Source of the DNA: Comamonadaceae bacterium | GTDB lineage: Bacteria; Pseudomonadota; Gammaproteobacteria; Burkholderiales; Burkholderiaceae_C | NCBI GenBank assembly: GCA_947451385.1 | Contig: CANFYZ010000024.1 | Location: 1 to 45,471, forward strand | Length of the DNA: 45,471 nt | Direction: 5' to 3' | Shown here: in pieces, positions 16,822-25,349 of the stretch | Numbering within the stretch: position 1 is the stretch's first letter | How the letters are laid out: each line of letters opens with the position of its first letter | The notes under the pieces: model-generated | Seen by the model: the letters and a program-made list of their open reading frames with translations, nothing else | What the model was told of the DNA's origin: nothing | The model's database searches: none | Made by a program: the position numbers and the translations under genes

Positions 16822-17786
16822 TGACCGTGCGCCTGTGGGATGGGGCAGCCGCGCCACAACCCCACCCACCCACCGAATGGGTCATGCTCGACTGGGGCAC
16901 CAGCGCCTTGCGCGGCGCGCTGCTGAATGCGCAAGGCCAGGTGCTGCAAGAGCGCTCTTTTGCACAAGGCATTTTGAGTGTGCCCACCGGTGGTTTTGCC
17001 ACGGTATTTGCCGAGCGTTTTGGCGACTGGATGGCCGAGCCGCATCGCCGCTGCCTGATCTCGGGCATGGCCGGCAGCCGCCAAGGTTGGCAAGAGGCAC
17101 CCTACTGCCCCTGCCCGGCGGGTTTCACTGAACTCGGCCAACACCTGTTGTGGCTGGAGCCGGGTCGCATTGCTCTGGTGCCCGGTTTGAGCTGCATGGC
17201 CGCCGACGCGCTGCAAACGCCAGATGTGATGCGCGGCGAAGAAGTGCAAATTTTTGGCGCCCTGCAATTGGCACAGCGTCACAGCGCGACCCTGGTGCTG
17301 CCTGGCACGCACAGCAAATGGGTGCAGGTAGCGCAAGGCCGCGTCACGGATTTCAAAACCTATATGACCGGTGAGGTGTATGGCCTGCTGAGCCAGCACT
17401 CCATCCTGGCGAAAACGCTGGTCCCAAACGCTGCGTTTGACAGCGCTGTTTTTTTGCAAGGCATCGCGCACAGCCAGCAAGCGGGCAGCGTGTTGCACCA
17501 ACTCTTTGCGGTGCGCACGCTGGCCTTGTTTGAGCGGGTACCCGCTGAGGCCTTGGCGAGCTATTTGTCGGGCCTGTTGATTGGCGAAGAGCTGCGCAGC
17601 CAAGCCATCGCCAACACAGCCGGCCCGGTGATTTTGATTGGCAGCGACGCTTTGACGCTGCGCTACACCCTGGCCTTGCAACACCTGCGCATCGACAGCC
17701 AAAGCTGGGGGGCAGAGGCCACCTGGGCCGGCTTGTTTGCGCTGGCCACGGCCAGTTTCGATGCCCCCCCCAAGGATCTCGCATGA
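16821..17786 (+). CDS. dgoK: 2-dehydro-3-deoxygalactonokinase
   Basis: Phosphorylates 2-keto-3-deoxygalactonate at O6. MLDWGTSALRGALL is the phosphate-binding motif of the family, and PGTHSKWV and TYMTGEVYGLL are characteristic DgoK segments. The start at 16821 gives 321 residues and a TGATG junction with the upstream dehydrogenase; the open frame further upstream lies inside that gene. The 3' end overlaps dgoA by four bases (ATGA). Confidence 0.9.
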   Translation: MTVRLWDGAAAPQPHPPTEWVMLDWGTSALRGALLNAQGQVLQERSFAQGILSVPTGGFATVFAERFGDWMAEPHRRCLISGMAGSRQGWQEAPYCPCPAGFTELGQHLLWLEPGRIALVPGLSCMAADALQTPDVMRGEEVQIFGALQLAQRHSATLVLPGTHSKWVQVAQGRVTDFKTYMTGEVYGLLSQHSILAKTLVPNAAFDSAVFLQGIAHSQQAGSVLHQLFAVRTLALFERVPAEALASYLSGLLIGEELRSQAIANTAGPVILIGSDALTLRYTLALQHLRIDSQSWGAEATWAGLFALATASFDAPPKDLA

Positions 17787-18433
17787 CGGCATTCCACCCC
17801 TCGCAGGCGCTGGCGCAGGCCATGGCCCAACTGCCGCTGATCGCTATCTTGCGCGGCCTCACCCCCGCCGAGGCACCGGCCGTGGGTCAGGCGTTGGTGG
17901 ACAGCGGCTTTGCCCTCATCGAAGTGCCCCTGAACTCGCCGGACCCGTTGCACAGCATCGCCGCCTTGGCACAGCAGCAGCCGCAAGCCCTGATCGGGGC
18001 GGGTACGGTGCTGAACGCGCAGCAAGTGAAAGACGTTCACGCCGCTGGCGGGCGGCTGATCGTCTCGCCGCATTTCAATCCGGCGGTTGTGGCCCAAGCC
18101 CTGGCGCTGGGCATGGTGGCACTGCCTGGCGTGGCCACGCCGAGCGAGGCGTTTGCCGCGCTCGATGCGGGCGCGCACGGCCTGAAGCTGTTCCCCGCCG
18201 AAATGATCAGCCCCGCCACCGTCAAAGCACTGCGTGCCGTGCTGCCCAAAGAGGTGGGCTTGATGCCGGTGGGCGGCATCACACCCGACAACATGGCCCC
18301 TTACCTGGCCGCCGGTGCCAACGGTTTTGGTTTGGGATCGGCGCTGTATGCCCCCGGTCGCAGCGCTGCGCAAGTGGCTGCGCAAGCCACGGCCTTTGTG
18401 CAGGCTTTCCGGCAAGCACATACCCGCCGCTGA
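17783..18433 (+). CDS. dgoA: 2-dehydro-3-deoxy-6-phosphogalactonate aldolase
   Basis: Class I aldolase that splits KDPGal into pyruvate and glyceraldehyde-3-phosphate. The catalytic Glu is in [12 protein letters not shown] and the Schiff-base Lys in [16 protein letters not shown] and VGGITPDNM complete the KDPG-aldolase barrel. It has 216 residues. ATGA overlap with dgoK indicates coupled translation. It is clearly distinct from the KDPG aldolase at 24702-25349, and the PLNSP motif and dgoK pairing support the galactonate assignment. Confidence 0.9.
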   Translation: MTAFHPSQALAQAMAQLPLIAILRGLTPAEAPAVGQALVDSGFALIEVPLNSPDPLHSIAALAQQQPQALIGAGTVLNAQQVKDVHAAGGRLIVSPHFNPAVVAQALALGMVALPGVATPSEAFAALDAGAHGLKLFPAEMISPATVKALRAVLPKEVGLMPVGGITPDNMAPYLAAGANGFGLGSALYAPGRSAAQVAAQATAFVQAFRQAHTRR

Positions 18434-18488
18434 CCAGGGCAATCAAATCGAACCCATCAACTGCATCCCCGTTCAAGGAGACATGCCC

Positions 18489-19409
18489 ATGCCTGCATTC
18501 ACCACATTGCAGATTGACCACCACCCCGCGAATCCGCGCATTGCCCGCCTGTTGCTGAACCGCCCCGAGCGACTCAATGCCATCAACGACCAAACGCCTC
18601 GCGAACTGCGCGCCGCTGTGGAATGGGCCAACGCCAACCCCGAGGTGCATGTGATTGTGGTCGAGGGCGCGGGCAAAGGGTTTTGCGGCGGCTACGACCT
18701 GTCCCAATTTGGCGAAGGTCAGTTAGATCACCCCTGCCAACAAGAGCGTGCGCCCTGGGACCCGATGGTGGATTACGCCTTCATGAAACGCAACACCGAA
18801 GACTTCATGGCTTTGTGGCGCAGCCCCAAACCCACCATCGCCAAAGTGCATGGCGCGGCCGTGGCCGGCGGCAGTGACATCGCCTTGTGTTGCGATCTGT
18901 TGGTGATGGCAGACGATGCACGCATTGGCTACATGCCCACCCGCGTCTGGGGCTGCCCGACCACCGCCATGTGGACTTTCAGGCTCGGCCCCACGCGCGC
19001 CAAACAGTTGATGTTCACAGGCGATGTGATCCAAGGTCGCCAAGCCGCTGACTGGGGTTTGGCCAACGAGAGTGTGCCCCTGGCCGAACTGGAAGCGGCC
19101 ACTTTGCGCCTGGCTGAGCGCATCGCCGGCGTCCCCAGCAGCCATCTGGCGATGCACAAAATGGTGGTGAACCAGGTGATGCTGACCATGGGGCTGGAGC
19201 AGGCACAGTCGATGGCCACGGTGTTCGATGGCATCACCCGGCACAACCCTGAAGGGATGTGGTTCCGCCGCTATGCGCAGGCCGAAGGATTCAAAGAGGC
19301 GGTGCGCTGGCGCGACAGTGGCGAACCGATTCCCGAAGGGGATCTGGCGCGCGCAAGAATTGCCGAGTTGGAGGCGCAACTGCGGCAAGCCCAAGCTGCT
19401 GCGCGCTGA
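18489..19409 (+). CDS. Crotonase-superfamily protein (enoyl-CoA hydratase/isomerase-like)
   Basis: 306 residues from the ATG at 18489, which has AAGGAG 8 nt upstream; an ATG at 18483 is too close to it. Oxyanion-hole segments are visible: [15 protein letters not shown] (about residues 58-72) and [17 protein letters not shown]. The two glutamates used by classical enoyl-CoA hydratases appear replaced: Asp in GGSDIAL, and Thr in YMPTRVWG where PE is usual. Catalysis other than plain hydration is therefore likely. The C-terminal end is a charged helix. It lies 55 bp after dgoA and 24 bp before a thioesterase gene, with which it probably forms a transcription unit. Confidence 0.75.
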   Translation: MPAFTTLQIDHHPANPRIARLLLNRPERLNAINDQTPRELRAAVEWANANPEVHVIVVEGAGKGFCGGYDLSQFGEGQLDHPCQQERAPWDPMVDYAFMKRNTEDFMALWRSPKPTIAKVHGAAVAGGSDIALCCDLLVMADDARIGYMPTRVWGCPTTAMWTFRLGPTRAKQLMFTGDVIQGRQAADWGLANESVPLAELEAATLRLAERIAGVPSSHLAMHKMVVNQVMLTMGLEQAQSMATVFDGITRHNPEGMWFRRYAQAEGFKEAVRWRDSGEPIPEGDLARARIAELEAQLRQAQAAAR

Positions 19410-19433
19410 ACTTGATTTTTCACAGGAGCTTCT

Positions 19434-19838
19434 ATGCTGGACATCGCTTCAATGCAACAGAGGATCGCGCCCATGTTCCCTGGCTTGATGGGCGTAGAAT
19501 TGAAAGTACTGGAATTGGAACGTGTCGTTGCCACCCTGCTTGTTCGCCCGGATTTATGCACCGCTGGCGGCATCATGCATGGCGGTGCCTACATGGCCTT
19601 TGCAGACACTTTAGGTGCAGTGGGCACCGTGCTGAATTTAAGTGACGGGAAAAAAACCACCACCACCGACTCCAGCACCAAGTTCATCGCGGGGGCCAAG
19701 GTAGGGACCGTCGTGGTGGGCGAAAGCCTGCCCTTGCACAGAGGCAGGTCCACCATGGTTTGGCAAACCACGATCAAGAATGACCAAGGCAAGCTGTGTG
19801 CCGTGGTCACTCAAACACAGCTGATTTTGAGCCCATGA
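19434..19838 (+). CDS. PaaI-type hotdog thioesterase
   Basis: 134-residue single hotdog domain. The HGG motif with its following helix (GGIMHGGAYMAFADTLGA) and the DSSTKFIAGAKVG strand are typical of PaaI/YdiI-like acyl-CoA thioesterases. A good ribosome-binding site (AGGAG) lies before the ATG. It follows the crotonase gene closely, suggesting a shared CoA-ester substrate, and is convergent with the DTW-domain gene. Confidence 0.8.
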   Translation: MLDIASMQQRIAPMFPGLMGVELKVLELERVVATLLVRPDLCTAGGIMHGGAYMAFADTLGAVGTVLNLSDGKKTTTTDSSTKFIAGAKVGTVVVGESLPLHRGRSTMVWQTTIKNDQGKLCAVVTQTQLILSP

Positions 19839-19858
19839 ATTGAACCGCACTGCGGCGG

Positions 19859-20593
19859 TCAAGGATGGCTCAACGCCCTGAGCGCGAGATGCGCGGGACT
19901 CGCCAAGTCCGGCGGCAGTTGGCGTTTGGCCTGTAAGTAGTGGTGGGTGTACACATCCAAATAAGCCTCGAGGGTCTGCGCGGCATGGGGTTCACCGGCC
20001 AAGTCCAAGCACAGAGCGGCGACCTCGCTGGTGCACAAATAGTCGCTGCGGCGCGCGCGCCGCAACTGATAACGCGAGACCTGCACCGGGCTCAAGCTGA
20101 GCACCGGCAAGCTGTTCAGGTAAGGGCTTTTGCGAAACATCTTGCGCGCCTCAGGCCAGGTGGCGTCAAGAAAAATAAAGAGGGGGCGTTTAGTAGCGTG
20201 GTCCATCGGCAGGGTGTGCACCACCCGCTCGGGGGCCACAAACTCGGCCGGAAACACCACCACAGGTTGCCACAGCGGATCGGCCAGCAGCGCCAACAAA
20301 GCCGGATCGACTTCGGTACGCGCCCAGCCAAAAGCAAATGTGTCCGGCACCACATCGGCAATCAGCCAGCCGGTGTTGCTGGGTTTGAGCGGCTCGATGT
20401 CGGCCATCAGCAAACACATGCCAATCGGCGTGGGCCGCGCAGGGCGCATGGTGCACACGCAGTGGCTGGGCCGCAAGCGGCAACCGGCGCAGCGCTCGCC
20501 TTGGATGCCGCCACGCGCTAAGAAAGGTTTGGCACTGCGCGCCAGACGGGCTGCACGCAAACGCGCGACCGCGTGCGGCCCGGGCAAACTCAC
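19859..20593 (-). CDS. tapT: DTW-domain protein, tRNA-uridine aminocarboxypropyltransferase (TapT-like)
   Basis: Predicted to make acp3U in tRNA from SAM, as E. coli TapT (YfiP) does. The Cys cluster CAGCRLRPSHCVC (about residues 35-47) and the DxTW motif LDATWPEARKM are diagnostic; YLCTSEVAALCLDL follows. At 244 residues the length is usual. It starts with GTG at 20593, overlapping the stop of the VOC gene (GTGA), so the two are translationally coupled. Confidence 0.82.
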   Translation of the reverse strand: MSLPGPHAVARLRAARLARSAKPFLARGGIQGERCAGCRLRPSHCVCTMRPARPTPIGMCLLMADIEPLKPSNTGWLIADVVPDTFAFGWARTEVDPALLALLADPLWQPVVVFPAEFVAPERVVHTLPMDHATKRPLFIFLDATWPEARKMFRKSPYLNSLPVLSLSPVQVSRYQLRRARRSDYLCTSEVAALCLDLAGEPHAAQTLEAYLDVYTHHYLQAKRQLPPDLASPAHLALRALSHP

Positions 20594-20967
20594 GCTACGG
20601 GGCGGAACAGGGCGCAGATCTTGTGGCCGTCCGGGTCACGAAGATAAGCCAAATACAACTTGCCGGCCGGGCCTTCGCGCCAACCGGGCGGGTCTTCGCA
20701 GGTGACGCCGCCATGAGCCACACCGGCCGCATGAAAGGCGTCGACTTGCTCAGGCGAGTTGGCCTTGAAGCCAAATGTGCTGCCGTTGCCGACTGAGGCG
20801 GGCTCGCCATTGATGGGCAACGTGATGCCAAAAGTGCCCGTCGGGCTGCGGTAAAAAACCCGGTTCTGTTGCGCGGCGGCTGTCAAACCCAAGGTGCCAA
20901 GCACCTCGTCATAAAACTTCTTCGCGGCGGCGAGGTCTTTCACCCCGACCATGACATGGCTGAACAT
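20590..20967 (-). CDS. VOC-family (glyoxalase/bleomycin-resistance fold) protein
   Basis: 125-residue vicinal-oxygen-chelate domain with paired beta-alpha-beta-beta-beta modules: it begins MFSHVMVGVKDLAAAKKFYDE and ends RDPDGHKICALFRP, the usual module edges. AGGAG lies 9 nt before the ATG. It overlaps the DTW-domain gene by 4 bp. Substrate is unknown; a metal-dependent lyase or binding protein is possible. Confidence 0.8.
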   Translation of the reverse strand: MFSHVMVGVKDLAAAKKFYDEVLGTLGLTAAAQQNRVFYRSPTGTFGITLPINGEPASVGNGSTFGFKANSPEQVDAFHAAGVAHGGVTCEDPPGWREGPAGKLYLAYLRDPDGHKICALFRPVA

Positions 20968-21119
20968 TGTGCTTTCTCCTGAAGGCGCGGGCTGCGCGGT
21001 GTGTGTAATGGACGGGCCATGTTAACGGATGGCACAGGCGGGCTGGCTTCTGCCTGTGCGAATTCGGCCTTATGCTCTCCATCGGGGCACAGCCAAGCGC
21101 CATCAGTCAGGGAGAAGCC

Positions 21120-22022
21120 ATGAAAAAGTACAACAAATCCAGCATCAAACCGATGACGCATTCCGCCTCAGGGGCAGCCTCGCTGCAGCTGGAAAAGATT
21201 GGGGTGCGCGTTTTCGATATCAAAGACCCTTACCACCTGGCTTTGACCATGAGCTGGCCACAGTTTTTTGCCGGTTTGTTCATTGTCTATGCCGTCATCA
21301 ACTCTGGCTTTGCGCTGCTGTATTTCCTCGCGCCCGGCTCGGTCAGCAACATGGCCCCCGGCTCGTTTGCAGACGCCTTCTTTTTCAGCATCGAAACCCT
21401 GGCCACCGTGGGCTACGGCAACATGGCACCGATCACGCCCTACAGCCACACGGTCTCCGCCATCGAGGTGTTTGTCGGCATGTTGTTGACGGCCACCATG
21501 ACCGGCTTGGTGTTTGTGCGCTTCTCCAAACCCAAAGCCAAATTGCTGTTCGCCCATCAAGCGGTGGTGTCGCGCCGCTCGGGTCTGCCACGTTTGATGA
21601 TTCGCATCGGCAACGGCCGCATGAATGCACTCAACGACGCCAGTGTGCGACTGACCACCCTGGTGAATGCCCAAGCCGAAGATGGGCAGCGCTTTCGCAG
21701 CATGGTGGACTTGCCACTGGTACGCAATGACATGCCGTTCTTTCCCTTGACCTGGACCTTGATTCATGACTTGACCGAAGACAGCCCGCTGGCCGCATTG
21801 CGGGAATGGGATGAAGAAAAGCTGCACAACTCCGGCATGCGCTTGCTGGTCAGCGTCACCGCACACGACCCGGCCCTGGGGGCTCAGGTGTATGCCAACC
21901 ACACCTACGGGCCAGAGCAAATTGCACTGAATCACCATTACGCCGATGCCGTCACCGCCAACAGCGACAATCACTCGGTGGCCGACATGCGCAAGATCAG
22001 CGACCTGCTGGCCGAGACGTGA
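21120..22022 (+). CDS. Inward-rectifier type potassium channel (KirBac)
   Basis: 300 residues from the ATG at 21120, which has GGGAG upstream. It has two transmembrane helices flanking a pore loop (about residues 45-70 and 95-125), with selectivity filter TVGYG in FFFSIETLATVGYGNMAP. The cytoplasmic C-terminal half is the immunoglobulin-like Kir gating domain (RSGLPRLMIRIGNGRMNAL onward, MVDLPLVRNDMPFFPLTWTL). Likely an inner-membrane K+ channel. It stands alone, divergent from the VOC-DTW pair. Confidence 0.92.
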   Translation: MKKYNKSSIKPMTHSASGAASLQLEKIGVRVFDIKDPYHLALTMSWPQFFAGLFIVYAVINSGFALLYFLAPGSVSNMAPGSFADAFFFSIETLATVGYGNMAPITPYSHTVSAIEVFVGMLLTATMTGLVFVRFSKPKAKLLFAHQAVVSRRSGLPRLMIRIGNGRMNALNDASVRLTTLVNAQAEDGQRFRSMVDLPLVRNDMPFFPLTWTLIHDLTEDSPLAALREWDEEKLHNSGMRLLVSVTAHDPALGAQVYANHTYGPEQIALNHHYADAVTANSDNHSVADMRKISDLLAET

Positions 22023-22122
22023 GCAAAGCCTCTAAAATCTTTCCATCTCCGTGCTCAAGTCAGCACGTCTCTCTGACTGCAAGATGCCTTGGCGCTTGAT
22101 ACATCTCTGACCCTTTACTTTC

Positions 22123-23010
22123 ATGTTCAAGCGCCTGTCTGCCCTGGGGTCTCAACCCGCTTACCGCCTCAAAGACCGATTCAAAATGACCCTCGGCGCG
22201 CTGCTCTGGCCCCGCGCCACCCAGCGTTGGCTGAACTTTGTCGAAGCCAGCCCGTTGCTGCGTGAAGCAATTGGCCAGCAACCCAAGCTGATCACCAAAA
22301 TTTACCGCCCCTATCTGCGGCGCAGTTACGCATGCGCCGAACGCGTGTCGGTGTTGCAAACCCATTACCAGCGGGTGCAAGATTTGGACTTGACCGCGCT
22401 GACGCGCAAAGCACTGATCGGTCCGCAAACGATTTACCAAGGCCGCACCAAAAGCGACACCGTGTTTGAGCTGCGTTTGAGCGCCACCCAGCAAGGCCAC
22501 CGCGAAGGCGAGTTTTGCCTGAGCCTGATTTACCAAAACCTTTCGCTGTTTGAGTTGAACTGCACCTTGGGTGTCGAAGGTGGCCAACCGTGTTTGTTGG
22601 TGGGCCGTTTGCAAGGCACGTCCCAAGCCGAAGCTCAGCAACTGGTGCGCCAAGCCACCAGCGACTTGCATGGCTGCCGCCCCGCCAACCTGATGCTGCA
22701 CGCTGCGCGCAATCTGGCGGCGCTTTGGCAGTGCGACACGGTGCTGCTGATCTCTAACCGACAGCGCGTGGCGCTGAACCTGTGGCGGCGTTTTCACATC
22801 ACCGCCAATTACGACAAAACCTGGCTGGAGGCGGGTGCCAGCTTGCGCAGCGATGACTGGTACGCCCTGGAACCGCTGACTGAAAAAGAAATCGATCTGT
22901 CAGAGATCGCCTCCAAAAAACGCGCCGAAGCCAAGCGCCGCCAAGCCTTGCTGAACGGTATTTACGCCGGGCTGCACACCACCTTCCAATCTTTGCAGGA
23001 GACGCCATGA
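22123..23010 (+). CDS. DUF535 (VirK/YbjX) family protein
   Basis: 295 residues. The block ELRLSATQQGHREGEFCLSL, a LYQGRT-like segment and the C-terminal YDKTWLEAGASLRSDDWYAL are characteristic of the VirK/YbjX family, whose members are linked to envelope stress or virulence in enterobacteria but whose biochemical role is not established. No signal peptide or membrane segment is evident. I see no good ribosome-binding site at the ATG, and the downstream thioesterase overlaps it by four bases (ATGA). Confidence 0.75.
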   Translation: MFKRLSALGSQPAYRLKDRFKMTLGALLWPRATQRWLNFVEASPLLREAIGQQPKLITKIYRPYLRRSYACAERVSVLQTHYQRVQDLDLTALTRKALIGPQTIYQGRTKSDTVFELRLSATQQGHREGEFCLSLIYQNLSLFELNCTLGVEGGQPCLLVGRLQGTSQAEAQQLVRQATSDLHGCRPANLMLHAARNLAALWQCDTVLLISNRQRVALNLWRRFHITANYDKTWLEAGASLRSDDWYALEPLTEKEIDLSEIASKKRAEAKRRQALLNGIYAGLHTTFQSLQETP

Positions 23011-23555
23011 GCACCGACCACCTGGCCGATTGGCTGGCCCGCGAAGCCGAGCTCGCACCCTTGTTGCAAGCGGGCCCTGGCCCGGGTGTGGCCACGGCGG
23101 CACAAGTTCAAGGCAAGACGGGCTTGCAGATGATGCAAGCCATGCTGCAAGGCCAAGCCCCTTATGCCGCGATCGCCAAGACTCTGAATTTCGTCATGGT
23201 CGAAGCCGAACCCGGCTTGGCCGTGTTCCAAGGCACACCTGGCCCGGAACATCTGAACCCGCTGGGCACGGTGCATGGCGGCTGGTTTGCCACCCTGCTG
23301 GACTCGGCGCTGGGCTGCGCGGTACACACCCTGATGCCGGTGGGGCGCGCCTACACCACCGCCGAATTGAGTGTCAAAATTGTGCGCGCCATCCACCCTG
23401 CCAAAGTGCAGCGTGTACGCGCCATCGGGCAGGTGGTGCATTGCGGCCGCCAACTGGCCACGGCCGAGGCCAGACTGGTCGGGCCAGACGGTACGCTGTA
23501 CGCTCATGCCAGCACCACCTGTTTGGTGTTTGAAATTCCTTCCCCTAAAACCTGA
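23007..23555 (+). CDS. PaaI-family hotdog thioesterase
   Basis: 182 residues. The N-terminal 60 or so form a helical extension; the hotdog domain carries NPLGTVHGGWFATLLDSALG, the HGG catalytic helix, and a TAELSVKIVRAIHP strand. It overlaps the DUF535 gene by ATGA and is followed after 12 bp by gloA, so these three genes are probably one unit. It is paralogous in fold, not closely in sequence, to the thioesterase at 19434-19838. Confidence 0.8.
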   Translation: MSTDHLADWLAREAELAPLLQAGPGPGVATAAQVQGKTGLQMMQAMLQGQAPYAAIAKTLNFVMVEAEPGLAVFQGTPGPEHLNPLGTVHGGWFATLLDSALGCAVHTLMPVGRAYTTAELSVKIVRAIHPAKVQRVRAIGQVVHCGRQLATAEARLVGPDGTLYAHASTTCLVFEIPSPKT

Positions 23556-23567
23556 GAAAGAAAATCC

Positions 23568-23978
23568 ATGCGACTTCTCCACACCATGCTGCGCGTCGGC
23601 AACTTGCAACGCTCGATCGACTTCTACACCCAGGTGCTGGGCATGACGCTGCAACGCACCTCCGAAAACCCCGAGTACAAATACTCATTGGCCTTTGTCG
23701 GTTACGGCAAAAACCCAGACCATGCCGAGATCGAGTTGACCTACAACTGGGGTGTGGAAAGTTATGACATGGGCAGCGCCTTCGGGCACATCGCCCTGGG
23801 CGTGCCCGATGTCTACGCTGCCTGCGAAAAAATCAAAACCAGCGGCGGCAACGTGACCCGCGAGCCTGGCCCTGTCAAAGGCGGCACCACCGTGATCGCC
23901 TTTGTGACCGACCCTGATGGCTACAAAATCGAGCTGATCCAACGCGCCGAATACGCGCAAGGCACAGGCCTGCGCTGA
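23568..23978 (+). CDS. gloA: Lactoylglutathione lyase (glyoxalase I)
   Basis: Converts the methylglyoxal-glutathione hemithioacetal to S-lactoylglutathione. The four metal ligands of the Ni-type enzyme are visible: His5 ([10 protein letters not shown]), Glu in [11 protein letters not shown], His in FGHIALGV, and Glu in YKIELIQ. At 136 residues it matches E. coli GloA (135). Methylglyoxal detoxification complements the triose-phosphate-producing pathways around it, though gloA is a general housekeeping gene. Confidence 0.93.
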   Translation: MRLLHTMLRVGNLQRSIDFYTQVLGMTLQRTSENPEYKYSLAFVGYGKNPDHAEIELTYNWGVESYDMGSAFGHIALGVPDVYAACEKIKTSGGNVTREPGPVKGGTTVIAFVTDPDGYKIELIQRAEYAQGTGLR

Positions 23979-24001
23979 CCCCCTCAGACCCGGAGACTGC
24001 C

Positions 24002-24679
24002 ATGATCGATTTAAAGGGCAAACGCATTTTGGTAACCCAGGCCAATGACTTCATGGGCCCAGCCCTGTGTCAGGCCTTGGCCGCGTGTGGCGCCGACGTG
24101 GTGGCCGATGCGCGTTTGCTGACTGCGCCATCAGACGCACAGCAACTGATCGACGCGGCAGGGGAGTTGGATGCCTTGGTGATCAACCTGGCGCTGCCCG
24201 CGCCCTCCACGCCAATCACCCAGATCGATGAAGCCGAATGGCGGCAAGTGTTTGAAGTCATGGTCGACCCCCTGCCCCGTTTGCTGCGCGCGGTGGTGCC
24301 CGGCATGAAGGCAAGGGGCGGCGGCAAAATCGTCGTCATGGGCAGCGCGTCGGCGCTGCGGGGTATGAAGCGTTCGGCCAGTTACAGCGCAGCACGGGGC
24401 GCGCAACTGGCCTTGGTGCAAGCGGCCGGTGTGGAGCTGGCGCCAGACCATATCCACCTCAATGCGATTGCGCAAAACTTTGTCGACAACCCCACTTACT
24501 TTCCGGCCGAAGTGCAGGCCAACCCGCGCTTTCAAGAACGGTTGAAGCGCGAAGTGCCTTTAGGCCGTTTGGTCAAAGCCGAAGAAGACGCCAGCTTTGC
24601 CGCCTATTTGTGCAGCGATGCCGCAAGCTGCTTTGTCGGCCAGGTCTTTCCGATGTCGGGCGGTTGGGCGGTGCGCTGA
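24002..24679 (+). CDS. Divergent short-chain dehydrogenase/reductase-like protein
   Basis: 225 residues with an SDR fold but degenerate motifs. The cofactor loop TGxxxGxG reads TQANDFMG, the NNAG motif is INLALP, and the catalytic YxxxK reads YSAAR, with Arg in place of Lys. The Ser (MGSASALRG) and Tyr remain, and the C-terminal GQVFPMSGGW is typical. Loss of the canonical Lys and glycine loop suggests altered cofactor use or a non-enzymatic role. It follows gloA by 23 bp and is convergent with eda. Confidence 0.75.
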   Translation: MIDLKGKRILVTQANDFMGPALCQALAACGADVVADARLLTAPSDAQQLIDAAGELDALVINLALPAPSTPITQIDEAEWRQVFEVMVDPLPRLLRAVVPGMKARGGGKIVVMGSASALRGMKRSASYSAARGAQLALVQAAGVELAPDHIHLNAIAQNFVDNPTYFPAEVQANPRFQERLKREVPLGRLVKAEEDASFAAYLCSDAASCFVGQVFPMSGGWAVR

Positions 24680-24701
24680 ACCGCCTTGCCCTGCTGATCC
24701 A

Positions 24702-25349
24702 TCAACGCGGCAGCTGACTCGCCTCACGCGCCAGCGCTTCGATGCGGGCCCAGTCGCCTTGCGCCAAGGCGTCGGCGGGCACCAACCATGAGCCGCCCAC
24801 GCAGGCCACATTGGGCAGGCTCAAAAAGTCTGGCGCATTGGCCGCCGTCACGCCGCCGGTGGGACAAAACTTCACATCAAAAAACGGGCCACTCCAGGCC
24901 TTGAGCATGGCCGGGCCACCGGCTTGCATTGCCGGAAAGAACTTCAGTTCGGTGTAGCCGTCTTCTTGCGCCATCATGATTTCGCTGCCCGAGGCCACGC
25001 CTGGCAACAACGACAAACCGTTGTCGCGACAGGCTTGCCCCACGGTCGCCGTGTAGCCCGGGCTGACCGCAAAACGCGCCCCGGCCTTGGCCGCCGCCAC
25101 CGCGTCAGCCGGGCTGCGCACCGTGCCTGCACCGACCACCGCGCCGGGTACTTCTTTGGCAATCGCTTCCATGCAGGCCAGCGCTTGCGGTGTGCGCAAA
25201 GTCACCTCCAACATGCGGATACCGCCGGCCACCAGGGCGCGCGCCATGGGCACGGCATGGGCCACATCGTTCAGCACGATCACCGGAATCACCGGGGCGT
25301 CTTGCATAACTTGCAGAGCGGTCAATGGACCATTGAAATTCACAGCCAT
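24702..25349 (-). CDS. eda: KDPG aldolase (2-dehydro-3-deoxy-phosphogluconate aldolase)
   Basis: Last step of the Entner-Doudoroff pathway: KDPG to pyruvate and glyceraldehyde-3-phosphate. The catalytic Glu is in MLEVTLRTP and the Schiff-base Lys in [36 protein letters not shown] and [14 protein letters not shown] are signature segments. It has 215 residues. It overlaps the 3' end of edd by 10 bp, indicating translational coupling. Confidence 0.93.
   Translation of the reverse strand: MAVNFNGPLTALQVMQDAPVIPVIVLNDVAHAVPMARALVAGGIRMLEVTLRTPQALACMEAIAKEVPGAVVGAGTVRSPADAVAAAKAGARFAVSPGYTATVGQACRDNGLSLLPGVASGSEIMMAQEDGYTELKFFPAMQAGGPAMLKAWSGPFFDVKFCPTGGVTAANAPDFLSLPNVACVGGSWLVPADALAQGDWARIEALAREASQLPR

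Noticed and set aside
19838-19862. Short inverted repeat around ACCGC/GCGGT between convergent thioesterase and DTW genes
   Set aside because: Stem is short and bulged with no T-tract; not enough to call a terminator.
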